A stretch of DNA of 54,356 nucleotides from Cupriavidus pauculus (GTDB taxonomy: Bacteria > Pseudomonadota > Gammaproteobacteria > Burkholderiales > Burkholderiaceae). This document shows positions 41,717-49,987 of this stretch, piece after piece. Below the pieces are notes generated by a model. The model ran no database searches. It worked only from the letters and a program-made list of their open reading frames with translations, and was not told the DNA's origin. The DNA lies in assembly GCF_002858765.1 (NCBI RefSeq), contig NZ_PJRP01000026.1, forward strand, positions 5,646 through 60,001, written 5' to 3'. A program made the position numbers and the translations under genes. Position 1 is the first letter of the stretch. The number at the start of each line of letters is the position of its first letter.

Positions 41717-43171
41717 ATGAGACGCCTGGTGCGCATGCGGCGTGCGCTCAAGGCGTGGATGCCGGCGTCGCTGACCACGCGGCTGGCGCTGGCCTATGGC
41801 CTGACCACGGCCGCGATTCTGGTCGGAGTGGCCACCTATCTGTCCAGTGCCCTGGGAAACCAGTTGCAGTCGCGTGACGAAAGCGAACTCGTCGGCGAAG
41901 TGCTGCTGGTGCGCCATCTGTTGCGCGAGGTGGCCGACGAAACCGAAATTCGCACCGATACACACCGCTTTGCGGATATTGCGATGGGACACGAGGGGCT
42001 GATCCTTGTCGTCCGCACCGCGTCGGGCGATCCCCTGATCTCGCTGAATCCCCATAACGAAACCCTGCCGCCGCTGCGCGTGCTGCCGCTCTCCACCGCG
42101 CCGGACAAGACGCAGTTGCAGACCTGGCATCCGCGCAATGGCGTGCCCTCGCGCGGCATGGCGGCCCTGGGGCAGATTGGCGACACCGGCCGCACCGTCG
42201 AAATCATCGTGCTGAGCGACGCCGGTTACCGGGTGGCGCTGATGCGCGAGTACCGTGGCGAGCTGCTTGGCGCGGTGCTGTGCGGGGCGATTGTCGCGGC
42301 GGCGCTGGGCTTCGTGCTGGCCCGGCGTGGCCTGCGCATGCTGCGGCGCATGGCCAGCGATGCGGCGGCGGTCACCACCAGCCGCCTGGCGACCCGGCTC
42401 GATGTCGGTGGCGCGCCCGAGGAATTGCGCGACCTGGCCGGCGCGTTGAACGGCATGCTGGCGCGGCTGCAGGACAGCTTCACGCGCCTGTCGCAGTTTT
42501 CAGCCGATCTGGCGCACGATTTCCGTACGCCCATCAGCAACCTCGTGGGGCAGACGCAGGTGACGCTGGCGCAGCGCCGTACGCCCGCCGAATACGAGGC
42601 TGTGCTGGAATCGAACCTGGAGGAATACGAGCGGCTGTCGCGCATGATCGAGAACATGCTGTTCCTGGCCCGCGCGGACAACGCGCAGGTGGCCCTGGGC
42701 GCCCGGCCGCTCGATGCGCGCGCCGAACTCGACAAGGTAGCGGAGTATTTTGAAGCGGTGGCGGCAGACCGGAACCTGACGGTGATGGTATCGGGCCACG
42801 CCACGGTCGTGGCGGATCAGACCCTGCTGCGGCGCGCGATCATCAACCTGCTGGACAACGCGTTGCGCCACGCACCGGTAGGCAGTGCGGTGCGCATGGC
42901 CGTGGGCCGCAACGGCACGGACATGACCGCGATCAGCGTCACCAATGGCGGTCCCGCCATCGAGCCCGACGCCTTGCCACACCTGTTCGGCCGCTTCTAC
43001 CGTGCCGATCCGTCGCGCCGCAATTCGTCGGGGTCCACCGGGCTGGGCCTGGCGATCGTCGACACGATCATGCGCTTGCATGGCGGCAGCGTGTCGGTGA
43101 CGAGTGTCGAGGAGCAGACACGATTCGAGCTTGAGTTTCCTGACAGTTCTGTCAGTAGGGCAGGCGCATAA
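41717..43171 (+). CDS. Heavy-metal sensor histidine kinase (CusS/CopS type)
   Basis: This kinase of about 484 residues has two membrane segments (residues about 22-44 and 185-203) around a periplasmic sensor, then HAMP, dimerisation and ATPase domains. The phospho-acceptor is H267 in FSADLAHDFRTPISNLVGQ; the family usually has HELRTP, so Phe-Arg replaces Leu-Arg. The N-box NLLDNALRHAP and the GSTGLGLAIV G-box are intact. ATG at 41717 is taken, but 41687 (overlapping the regulator by 20 bp) is also possible; neither has a strong ribosome site. It phosphorylates the regulator encoded just upstream. Confidence 0.9.
   Translation: MRRLVRMRRALKAWMPASLTTRLALAYGLTTAAILVGVATYLSSALGNQLQSRDESELVGEVLLVRHLLREVADETEIRTDTHRFADIAMGHEGLILVVRTASGDPLISLNPHNETLPPLRVLPLSTAPDKTQLQTWHPRNGVPSRGMAALGQIGDTGRTVEIIVLSDAGYRVALMREYRGELLGAVLCGAIVAAALGFVLARRGLRMLRRMASDAAAVTTSRLATRLDVGGAPEELRDLAGALNGMLARLQDSFTRLSQFSADLAHDFRTPISNLVGQTQVTLAQRRTPAEYEAVLESNLEEYERLSRMIENMLFLARADNAQVALGARPLDARAELDKVAEYFEAVAADRNLTVMVSGHATVVADQTLLRRAIINLLDNALRHAPVGSAVRMAVGRNGTDMTAISVTNGGPAIEPDALPHLFGRFYRADPSRRNSSGSTGLGLAIVDTIMRLHGGSVSVTSVEEQTRFELEFPDSSVSRAGA
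43140..43155. promoter_or_regulatory. Perfect palindrome CTGACAG-N2-CTGTCAG inside the kinase 3' end
   Basis: The 16-bp palindrome includes TGACA with a GTCAG partner five bases later, close to the metal-response box. It lies about 62 bp upstream of the VOC gene. Binding is speculative. Confidence 0.3.
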
Positions 43172-43216
43172 TGGCGCCGCGCGGACTATCCGTCCGCGGC
43201 CTAACAGGAGACCGAC

Positions 43217-43627
43217 ATGCAGGTGCAACCGTATCTAGACTTTGGCGGACGCTTTGACGAGGCCATGGCCTTCTATGGCCAGGTGATGGGCGCAAAGGTG
43301 ACATTCCTGATGCGCTACAAGGACACCCCGCCGGGCGGCGGCGAGCCGCCGTCAGCGGCATGGGCCGAGAAGGTCATGCACGCCAACATCCAGATCGGCG
43401 ATAGCCAGATCATGGCGTCGGACGGCCGCGAAGGGCAGACCCCGGCCTTTTCGGGTTTCATGCTGTCCGTCGGCTACGTGCCGAATGCCGAAGGCAAGCG
43501 CATTTTCGACGCGCTGTCCGAGGGCGGCCAGGTCATCATGCCGTACCAGAAGACCTTCTGGGCAGAAGGCTTCGGCATGGTGGTCGACAAGTTCAAGATG
43601 ACCTGGATGGTGAACTGCGAACATTGA
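43217..43627 (+). CDS. VOC-family (PhnB/glyoxalase-like) protein
   Basis: This 136-residue protein has the glyoxalase/dioxygenase fold of PhnB-like proteins (VQPYLDFGGRFDEAMAFYGQVMGAKV). The canonical metal ligands are not all present, so a catalytic role is uncertain. CAGGAGA lies before the ATG. It follows the kinase by 45 bp on the same strand, so it might be cotranscribed with the two-component genes, or start from its own promoter. Confidence 0.85.
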   Translation: MQVQPYLDFGGRFDEAMAFYGQVMGAKVTFLMRYKDTPPGGGEPPSAAWAEKVMHANIQIGDSQIMASDGREGQTPAFSGFMLSVGYVPNAEGKRIFDALSEGGQVIMPYQKTFWAEGFGMVVDKFKMTWMVNCEH

Positions 43628-43633
43628 GGTTTC

Positions 43634-43667
43634 GGTCAGCCACTCCCGCAGGCAGGCGTGGCTGACC
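43634..43667. terminator. Bidirectional terminator
   Basis: GGTCAGCCAC and GTGGCTGACC form a perfect 10-bp stem across 14 bases between two convergent genes (VOC and czcA). Confidence 0.75.
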
Positions 43668-43671
43668 AACG

Positions 43672-46600
43672 TCAGCGCGAGACGGAGCCGGCGAGTCCGG
43701 CCTCTGTTTCTGTCCGGCGCCCATGCGCCCACCGGTACAGCACCGGTAGTACCAGCAGCGTCAACGCCGTCGACGACAGGATTCCGCCGATCACCACCGT
43801 TGCCAACGGGCGTTGCACCTCGGCGCCGGTGCCAGTGGCAATGGCCATCGGCACGAATCCGAGCGAAGCCACCAGCGCCGTCATCAGCACCGGCCGCAGA
43901 CGCGTCAACGCACCATGGAACACCGCGTCATCGAGCGATTCGCCTTCTTCGCGCAGGCCGCGGATAAACGACAGCATCACCAGTCCGTTGAGCACAGCCA
44001 CCCCCGAGAGCGCAATAAAGCCCACTGCCGCCGAGATCGATAGCGGGATGTCGCGCAGCCACAACGCCAGCACGCCACCGGTCAGGGCAAACGGAATGCC
44101 GGTGAATACCAGCAGGCCGTCGCGCACGTTGCCAAACATCACGAACAGCAGCACAAAGACCAGCAGCAGCGCCAGCGGCACCACGATCTGCAGCCGTCCG
44201 GTAGCGGACTGCAACTGCTCGAACGTGCCGCCCCAGGCAATCCAGTAGCCGGCCGGAATCTGCACGCGCGATTCGATGGCCGACATGGCTTCGGGCACGA
44301 AACCACCCACATCACGGCCCCGCACGTTGGCGCTGATCACGATGCGGCGCTTGCCGTTTTCGCGCGACACCTGATTGGGGCCGGGCGATATGTCGAGCGT
44401 GGCAATTTCGCCAAGCGGGATATAGCTGGTGCCGGCATTGGCGCCACGCGGCAGCGGAATCGGCAGGCGCCGCAGGGCGTCCACATCGGACCGGATACCC
44501 TCCGGCAGCCGCACGCCGATATTGAAGCGGCGGTCCCCCTGGTAGAACACCCCCGCATCGCGTCCCCCGATGGCAATGGCCACGGTGTCCTGCACGTCGA
44601 TCATGTTCAGTCCGTAGCGCGCGGCGCGGGCACGGTCCACGTCGACGGTCAGCACGGGCAGGCCGGTGGTCTGCTCCACCTTGACCTCCGTGGCGCCCGG
44701 CACCGACTGCAACACCTGGGCGATTTTCTGTGCCGTGGCGTCCAGCACGGCGTTGTCGTCGCCAAACAGCTTGACCGCCACGTCGCTGCGCACACCCGAG
44801 ATCAACTCGTTGAAGCGGAGCTGGATCGGCTGGGAAAACTCGTAGCGGTTGCCCGGAATGGTCTCCAGTTCGGCTTCCATCGCGGCGCGCAGCGAATCGC
44901 GCGAGCGACCCGGATCGGGCCACTGGTCGCGTGGCTTCAACATGATGTAGGCGTCCGACGCATTGGGCGGCATCGGGTCGGAGGCAATCTCGGCCGTGCC
45001 GGTGCGCGAGAACACGCGTTCGATCTCGGGGAATTTCGCCTTGAGACGGGCCTCGATCTGCTGCTGCATTGCCACCGACTGCGTCAGGCTGGTGCCCGGA
45101 ATGCGCAGCGCCTGCACCGAGAAATCGCCCTCGTTCAGGTTGGGGATGAACTCGCTGCCAAGCCGCGTGGCCAGCAGGCCGCTGAGCAGGATGGCCACCA
45201 CGGCAGCCGTCAGCACCACCGGCGTATTGGCCAGCGCATGCTTGAGGGCGGGCTCGTACCAGCGCCTGGCCCAGCCCATGATGCGGTTTTCCTTTTCGGC
45301 CACACGGTCACCGATGAACAGCGCCACCGCCGCCGGCACGAAGGTCACCGACAGGATCAGCGCGCCCAGCAGCGCCACCACCACCGTCATCGCCATCGGG
45401 TGGAACATCTTGCCTTCCACGCCCGTCAGCGCAAAGATCGGCACGTAAACGATCATGATGATGAGCTGGCCGAACACCAGCGGACGGCGGGCTTCGCGGG
45501 CCGCGGCGAATACCTCCGCAAAGCGCTCCTCGCGGGTCAGGGGCCGGCCCAGCCGTTCCCGGGCATGGGCCAGGCGTCGCACGCAGTTTTCAACGATCAC
45601 CACGGCGCCGTCGACGATGATGCCGAAATCCAGCGCGCCCAGGCTCATCAGGTTCGCGCTGATCCGGTACGTGACCATGCCCGTGAACGTGAACAGCATC
45701 GACAACGGAATCACCATCGCCGTAATCAGCGCCGCGCGCAGATTGCCCAGGAACAGGAACAGCACGGCGATCACCAGCACGGCGCCTTCGAGCAGGTTCT
45801 TCTTGACGGTGCCGATGGCCTTGTCGACCAGCGTCGTACGGTCGTAGACCGTGACGGCCTTCACCCCGGCCGGCAGCGACTTGTTGATCGCGGCCATGCG
45901 CGTGTCCACGGCGCGCGATACGGCCCGGCTGTTCTCGCCGATCAGCATGAAAACCGTGCCCAGCACCACCTCGCGGCCGTTGTCGGTGGCGGCCCCAGTA
46001 CGCAGTTCGCGGCCAAGACCCACATCGGCCAGGTCGCGCACGCGGATCGGCTGGCCCTGGGCCGTCCCGACGATCACCTGGCCAATGTCGTCGATCGACT
46101 TGACCTGCCCGGGCGCACGCACCAGGTACTGCTCGCCGCGCCGCTCGATATAGCCGGCGCCGACGTTGCCGTTGTTGCGCTCCAGCGCCTGCACCACGTC
46201 CTGCAGCGACAATCCGTAGGACGCCATCTTCTCGGGGCTCGGCGCCACCAGGTATTCCTTGGCGAAACCGCCAATCGAATTGATCTCGGTCACGCCCGGC
46301 ACGGTGCGCAGCTGAGGCTTGATGATCCAGTCCTGGATTTCGCGCAGGTCGGTGGGTGTATATGGGCTGCCGTCGGGCTTGCGCGCGCCGGGGTCGGCTT
46401 CCACGGTCCACAGGTAGATTTCGCCAAGGCCGGTGGAAATCGGGCCCATCTGCGGCGAAATGCCGGACGGCAGGTGCTCGCGGGCTTCCTGGATACGCTG
46501 GTTGACCAGCTGCCGCGCAAAGTAGATGTCGGTCCCGTCCTTGAAGATGACGGTGATCTGCGACAGCCCGTAGCGCGACAGCGACCGCGTCTGCTCCAGG

Positions 46601-46833
46601 CCCGGCAGCCCGGACATCGCTGTCTCCAGCGGATAGGTCACGCGCTGCTCGGCTTCCAGCGGCGAATAGCCGGGCGCCTCGGTATTGATCTGGACCTGCA
46701 CGTTGGTGATGTCGGGCACGGCATCGATCGGCAGGCGGCTGTAGTTGTAGACGCCCAGCCCGGCCATGGTGAGCACGGCCAGCATGACCAGCCAGCGCTG
46801 CGCGATGGCAAACCGGAGGATACGTTCAAACAT
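43672..46833 (-). CDS. czcA: CzcA, heavy-metal RND efflux pump
   Basis: This 1053-residue inner-membrane trimer subunit exports divalent cations by proton antiport. The HME1 signature DFGIIVDGAVVIVEN carries D402, D408 and E415, the same positions found essential in Cupriavidus metallidurans CzcA; this points to Co/Zn/Cd rather than copper, whose pumps differ at this helix. Twelve membrane helices and two large periplasmic domains are present. The start has GGAGG just upstream. It is the last gene of czcICBA, 12 bp after czcB. Confidence 0.96.
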   Translation of the reverse strand: MFERILRFAIAQRWLVMLAVLTMAGLGVYNYSRLPIDAVPDITNVQVQINTEAPGYSPLEAEQRVTYPLETAMSGLPGLEQTRSLSRYGLSQITVIFKDGTDIYFARQLVNQRIQEAREHLPSGISPQMGPISTGLGEIYLWTVEADPGARKPDGSPYTPTDLREIQDWIIKPQLRTVPGVTEINSIGGFAKEYLVAPSPEKMASYGLSLQDVVQALERNNGNVGAGYIERRGEQYLVRAPGQVKSIDDIGQVIVGTAQGQPIRVRDLADVGLGRELRTGAATDNGREVVLGTVFMLIGENSRAVSRAVDTRMAAINKSLPAGVKAVTVYDRTTLVDKAIGTVKKNLLEGAVLVIAVLFLFLGNLRAALITAMVIPLSMLFTFTGMVTYRISANLMSLGALDFGIIVDGAVVIVENCVRRLAHARERLGRPLTREERFAEVFAAAREARRPLVFGQLIIMIVYVPIFALTGVEGKMFHPMAMTVVVALLGALILSVTFVPAAVALFIGDRVAEKENRIMGWARRWYEPALKHALANTPVVLTAAVVAILLSGLLATRLGSEFIPNLNEGDFSVQALRIPGTSLTQSVAMQQQIEARLKAKFPEIERVFSRTGTAEIASDPMPPNASDAYIMLKPRDQWPDPGRSRDSLRAAMEAELETIPGNRYEFSQPIQLRFNELISGVRSDVAVKLFGDDNAVLDATAQKIAQVLQSVPGATEVKVEQTTGLPVLTVDVDRARAARYGLNMIDVQDTVAIAIGGRDAGVFYQGDRRFNIGVRLPEGIRSDVDALRRLPIPLPRGANAGTSYIPLGEIATLDISPGPNQVSRENGKRRIVISANVRGRDVGGFVPEAMSAIESRVQIPAGYWIAWGGTFEQLQSATGRLQIVVPLALLLVFVLLFVMFGNVRDGLLVFTGIPFALTGGVLALWLRDIPLSISAAVGFIALSGVAVLNGLVMLSFIRGLREEGESLDDAVFHGALTRLRPVLMTALVASLGFVPMAIATGTGAEVQRPLATVVIGGILSSTALTLLVLPVLYRWAHGRRTETEAGLAGSVSR

Positions 46834-46845
46834 GGTGGCCTCCGG

Positions 46846-48093
46846 TCAGTGCGCGTGCTCGGCGCTGGCCTTGCCCTGTTCCGCCTTCAGCACGAAGCTG
46901 TTCGCGGATACATAGCGCGTGCCGGGCGCCAGGCCATCGACGATTTCAATACGCTTGCCATCGGTGCGCCCTGTCTTGACCGCGCGCGTGGCAAAGCCGC
47001 CCGGCACCTCCACGTACACCTGCTGGCGGTCGCCATCGGTCTGCAGCGCTTCGCTGTCGATGACCACGGCGGCATCGCTTTCGCCAGTGGCGACGCTGAC
47101 GGTGACGAACAACCCTGGCCGCCAGGCCATCTGTGGGTTGGACAACGTCACGCGCGCCGTGGCCGTGCGGGTCTGCTGGCCGAGCAGGGCGCCCACGTAC
47201 GAGATCTTGCCTTCGGCGGCGCCGTCGAATGCGGCCGATGTGACCCGGACAGCCTCGCCCAGCCTGACATGGCCCAGGTCCTTGGCCGCGATTACGAACT
47301 CGGCCCATACCGTATTGAGGTCGGAAATCGTGAAGACCGCCGTTTCGGCCGCCACAGCCTCGCCCAGTGCGAGATGCTTTTCCACCACGATGCCGTCGAA
47401 CGGCGCGCGCAGCTCGAACTGGTTGATGGCACGGGCCGACGTCGTGGCGCCGATCGCGGTCAGCTTCTGGCGGGCGTTCTGGGCGGCGATTTCGGCTTCC
47501 TGCAGTGCCGTACGCGCGGCCAGGAAGTCCTGTTCCGCCGAGACCTTGTCTTCCCAGAGCTTCTTTTCGCGGGCGTAGGTGGTGCGGGCCAGTTCGAGCC
47601 GGCGCCCGGCGGCCAGCAGTTCGCTGCGCTGGTCGGACAACTGGGTGCTGGCAAATACTGCCAGCAGGTCGCCTTTCTTCACGCGCTGGCCCAGGTTGGC
47701 CACCACCGATTCGGCAACACCCGCGACACGCGGCACCACGTGCGCGGTGCGGTCTTCGTTGAACTTGATTTCGCCGGGAAATTCCACGGCGCTGCGGATC
47801 CTGCCTGGCCCCGCGCTGGCGATGGAGAGATTGGCGTTGCGGATCTGCTCCGGCGTCATGGCGATCCGGCCGGCGCTGTCGTCTGCATGGTCGGCATGGT
47901 CGGCATGGTCGGCATGGTCGGCGTGGTCAGCTTCGGCGGCAGAAGCCGGGGCGGGCGCCGCATGCGCGGCTTCGCCTTCGCCTTCATGGCTGTGGCCGTC
48001 GTCGCGGCCCGTCAGCAGCAGCGCCAGCGCGGCGACCAGGCCAGCGATCACGATGGCGGCAATCGCTACGCCTTGTTTTCGAGTCAATGTCAT
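46846..48093 (-). CDS. czcB: CzcB, periplasmic adaptor (membrane fusion) subunit
   Basis: This 415-residue adaptor has an N-terminal anchor helix (GVAIAAIVIAGLVAALALLLTG), a metal-binding linker, a coiled-coil hairpin (about 150-225), lipoyl and beta-barrel domains, and a final HAH motif. The linker contains a tandem Ala-Asp-His array (EADHADHADHADHADHAD), encoded by 9-bp DNA repeats. Such His/Asp segments bind Zn or Co and are common in CzcB. It connects CzcA to the outer-membrane factor CzcC. Confidence 0.95.
   Translation of the reverse strand: MTLTRKQGVAIAAIVIAGLVAALALLLTGRDDGHSHEGEGEAAHAAPAPASAAEADHADHADHADHADHADDSAGRIAMTPEQIRNANLSIASAGPGRIRSAVEFPGEIKFNEDRTAHVVPRVAGVAESVVANLGQRVKKGDLLAVFASTQLSDQRSELLAAGRRLELARTTYAREKKLWEDKVSAEQDFLAARTALQEAEIAAQNARQKLTAIGATTSARAINQFELRAPFDGIVVEKHLALGEAVAAETAVFTISDLNTVWAEFVIAAKDLGHVRLGEAVRVTSAAFDGAAEGKISYVGALLGQQTRTATARVTLSNPQMAWRPGLFVTVSVATGESDAAVVIDSEALQTDGDRQQVYVEVPGGFATRAVKTGRTDGKRIEIVDGLAPGTRYVSANSFVLKAEQGKASAEHAH
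47886..47931 (-). repeat. 9-bp coding repeats for Ala-Asp-His in czcB
   Basis: Five consecutive near-identical 9-bp units (plus-strand form about GCATGGTCG) encode the Ala-Asp-His array. Being in frame with a length of 9, the tract can grow or shrink without breaking the gene. Confidence 0.75.
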
Positions 48094-48117
48094 AACGGTG
48101 GTCCTTGCGTTGGCGCG

Positions 48118-49371
48118 TCAGCGGCCAAGAATGCGGTCGATCGTGGTGGCAGCCTGCCAGCTGCTGGCGACCACGCCGAGATAGCGGATGCGGGCCTGGA
48201 ACAGCGTGCGCTGCGCATCCAGCACATCGAGATAGTTGAATTTGCCGGCCTCGAAGCCTTGGGTGGCCGCCTGGAACGCGCGTTCCGCGGCGGGCAGCAC
48301 GGTCTCCCGCAAGGTCAGTGCCGAGGTGCGCGACACGTTCAACTGGCTGGACGCCTGCTGCAGGTCGTGGTCCAGCCGCAGCCGCGTGGCGCGCAGTTCG
48401 TCGGCGGCCTTGTCGGCCTGCCGGATCGCGGTGTACAGGTTGCCCTGGTTGCGATCGAACAACGGCAACGGAATGGCAATGCCCACCACGGGGAACGTGC
48501 CCCGCTCGGGGGCGCCGTTGTCGCGCTTGGCGCCCACGCTGAGCGTCACGTCCGGGTACTGGCGGCTGCGCTGCACGTTGATGTCGGCCTGGCGCCGATC
48601 CAGCTCGCGTTCGCTGGCCAGCAATACTGGGGCGTTGTCCAGCGACTGCCGCAACAGGGCGGACGCGGGGCGCGCGGGCAGGTCGTTGAGCTTGCCATCG
48701 GCTTCGGAGAAGCGCGGCGATGGGTTGCCCCACAGCGTGGCCAGGGTCTGGCGGGCCGCCACGAGTCCGGCATCGGCTTCGGCGCGCTCCAGCTCGGCAT
48801 TGGCCAGTTCGACCTGGGCCTTGGTTTCCTCGACCGGAGAGATCTTGCCCGCCGCCACGCGTCGCGCCGCGGCGTCGGCACCGCGTCGGGCGATGTCGAC
48901 GGAGCCGGCGGCCAGCCTGATGCGCTCCTGGGCGATCAGCACATTGAAGAAGGCGCCGATCACCGTGGCGCGCAGATCTGCTTGCGCGGCACCCAACTGG
49001 GCCTGCGCCACATCGCGTGCACGCTGCGCGGCCCCGATGCGGGCGCCACGCTTGCCGCCGAGTTCCACCGGCAGGTTCATCTGGGCGGTGGTGGCACGCG
49101 TGGCCTGGCGCGTGTCTTCCATCTGCACCGACACCTCGGGGTTCGGGATGACGCGGGCCTGGGTGATGCCGCCTTCGCTGGCATCGACTTCGATCCGCGC
49201 GGCCGACAGCGTGGGGTTCTGCGACGTCGCCAGGGCCAGCGCGGCGTCGAGCGTCAGGGCGCCGGGCGGCTCCTGGATGCTTTGCGAGGCGTCCTGCGCG
49301 GACGCCCAGGGCGTGAAGAATGGGCTGCACAACGCGGCCGCCAGCCCCAGCGGCAATAAAAGGCTTCTCAT
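48118..49371 (-). CDS. czcC: CzcC, outer-membrane factor
   Basis: This 417-residue TolC-fold protein has a signal peptide ending near ASAQD, then two OEP repeats with long helices (residues about 45-220 and 240-410). The interrupted LFDRNQG and LPVELGGKRGAR segments are typical of CzcC. ATG at 49371 is chosen rather than a GTG 9 bases earlier. It lies 24 bp before czcB and 96 bp after czcI. It opens the outer-membrane channel for CzcBA. Confidence 0.92.
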   Translation of the reverse strand: MRSLLLPLGLAAALCSPFFTPWASAQDASQSIQEPPGALTLDAALALATSQNPTLSAARIEVDASEGGITQARVIPNPEVSVQMEDTRQATRATTAQMNLPVELGGKRGARIGAAQRARDVAQAQLGAAQADLRATVIGAFFNVLIAQERIRLAAGSVDIARRGADAAARRVAAGKISPVEETKAQVELANAELERAEADAGLVAARQTLATLWGNPSPRFSEADGKLNDLPARPASALLRQSLDNAPVLLASERELDRRQADINVQRSRQYPDVTLSVGAKRDNGAPERGTFPVVGIAIPLPLFDRNQGNLYTAIRQADKAADELRATRLRLDHDLQQASSQLNVSRTSALTLRETVLPAAERAFQAATQGFEAGKFNYLDVLDAQRTLFQARIRYLGVVASSWQAATTIDRILGR

Positions 49372-49467
49372 CGAATTCACCAGATCAGGCAGGAGAAAAT
49401 CGGCGAGACGCGATGCGATACCGGTCAGCAGTATCGGGATGACAGGGTCAGTCGTGCGTCCCGCCGG

Positions 49468-49848
49468 CTAGGCGAGGCGCAGCCACTGGGGCCGATCGGG
49501 GACGGGGGCTGGAATGGAGCCGAACGCGAAGTGGCGCGGCTGATAGCGCAGGGTGACGTAACGATAGTCACCGGGCATGCGAAATTCGGCAAAGACGCCG
49601 TGCGAGCCGGGGAAGTGGCAGGCCGTGCAGTCGCCATCGGGCAGGTTGGCCGACTTGGCTGCCGCCTTGCCGGCGGTTTTGCTCGCCTTGTGCGCGTCGC
49701 TGCCGTGCTCGTGCGTGTGATGGCCAAAGTGGCTGGTCATCGCGGCCGGCTGGTCGGCCGATTCGTGTGCGCAATAGGCCGCAGCGCCGGCCCAGGCGAA
49801 CTGGAGCGGCAGCAGAATCGACAGGAAGACGAGCAGCAGGCGGCGCAT
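49468..49848 (-). CDS. czcI: CzcI, periplasmic regulator-like companion of Czc
   Basis: This 126-residue protein has a signal peptide (MRRLLLVFLSILLPLQFAWA), then His-rich stretches (HFGHHTHEHGSDAH) and a GDCTACHFPGSHG element. The layout matches CzcI, encoded upstream of czcC in Cupriavidus, whose role in induction is not fully settled. A TATAAT hexamer ends 8 bases before the start codon and there is no ribosome site, so the mRNA may be almost leaderless. A perfect response-regulator box lies upstream. Confidence 0.85.
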   Translation of the reverse strand: MRRLLLVFLSILLPLQFAWAGAAAYCAHESADQPAAMTSHFGHHTHEHGSDAHKASKTAGKAAAKSANLPDGDCTACHFPGSHGVFAEFRMPGDYRYVTLRYQPRHFAFGSIPAPVPDRPQWLRLA

Positions 49849-49856
49849 GGGCAGCG

Positions 49857-49899
49857 ATTATAGGCCGCTGCGCCCACAGCGGGCATTACGTTGGTGTCA
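49857..49899 (-). promoter_or_regulatory. czcI promoter: TGACA-N5-GTAAT box plus TATAAT
   Basis: Read on the minus strand, the box TGACACCAACGTAAT (49899-49885) matches the CopR-type motif perfectly and its right half lies at the -35 position, 22 bp before TATAAT (49862-49857). This is the usual layout for activation by an OmpR-family regulator. Confidence 0.75.
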
Positions 49900-49924
49900 T
49901 CGTCGGGGTCTTTGCGGCCTGCGC

Positions 49925-49955
49925 TTGACCTTGAAGTGGCTACAGGGTCTTCAAT
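49925..49955 (+). promoter_or_regulatory. MerR-type promoter with 19-bp spacer, for the P-type ATPase
   Basis: TTGACC and TTCAAT are 19 bp apart instead of 17, with the spacer element AGTGGCTACAGGGT similar to CadR/PbrR/ZntR sites. MerR-family activators untwist such promoters. No merR-type gene lies in the window. Confidence 0.8.
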
Positions 49956-49987
49956 AGCAGGCAATCACGCACAAACGGATAACTGCC

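Noticed and set aside
45238..49359. Open frame of over 1300 codons on the plus strand opposite czcABC
   Set aside because: It crosses three antisense genes with clear family motifs, and shows no start signal or domain; it is a composition shadow.
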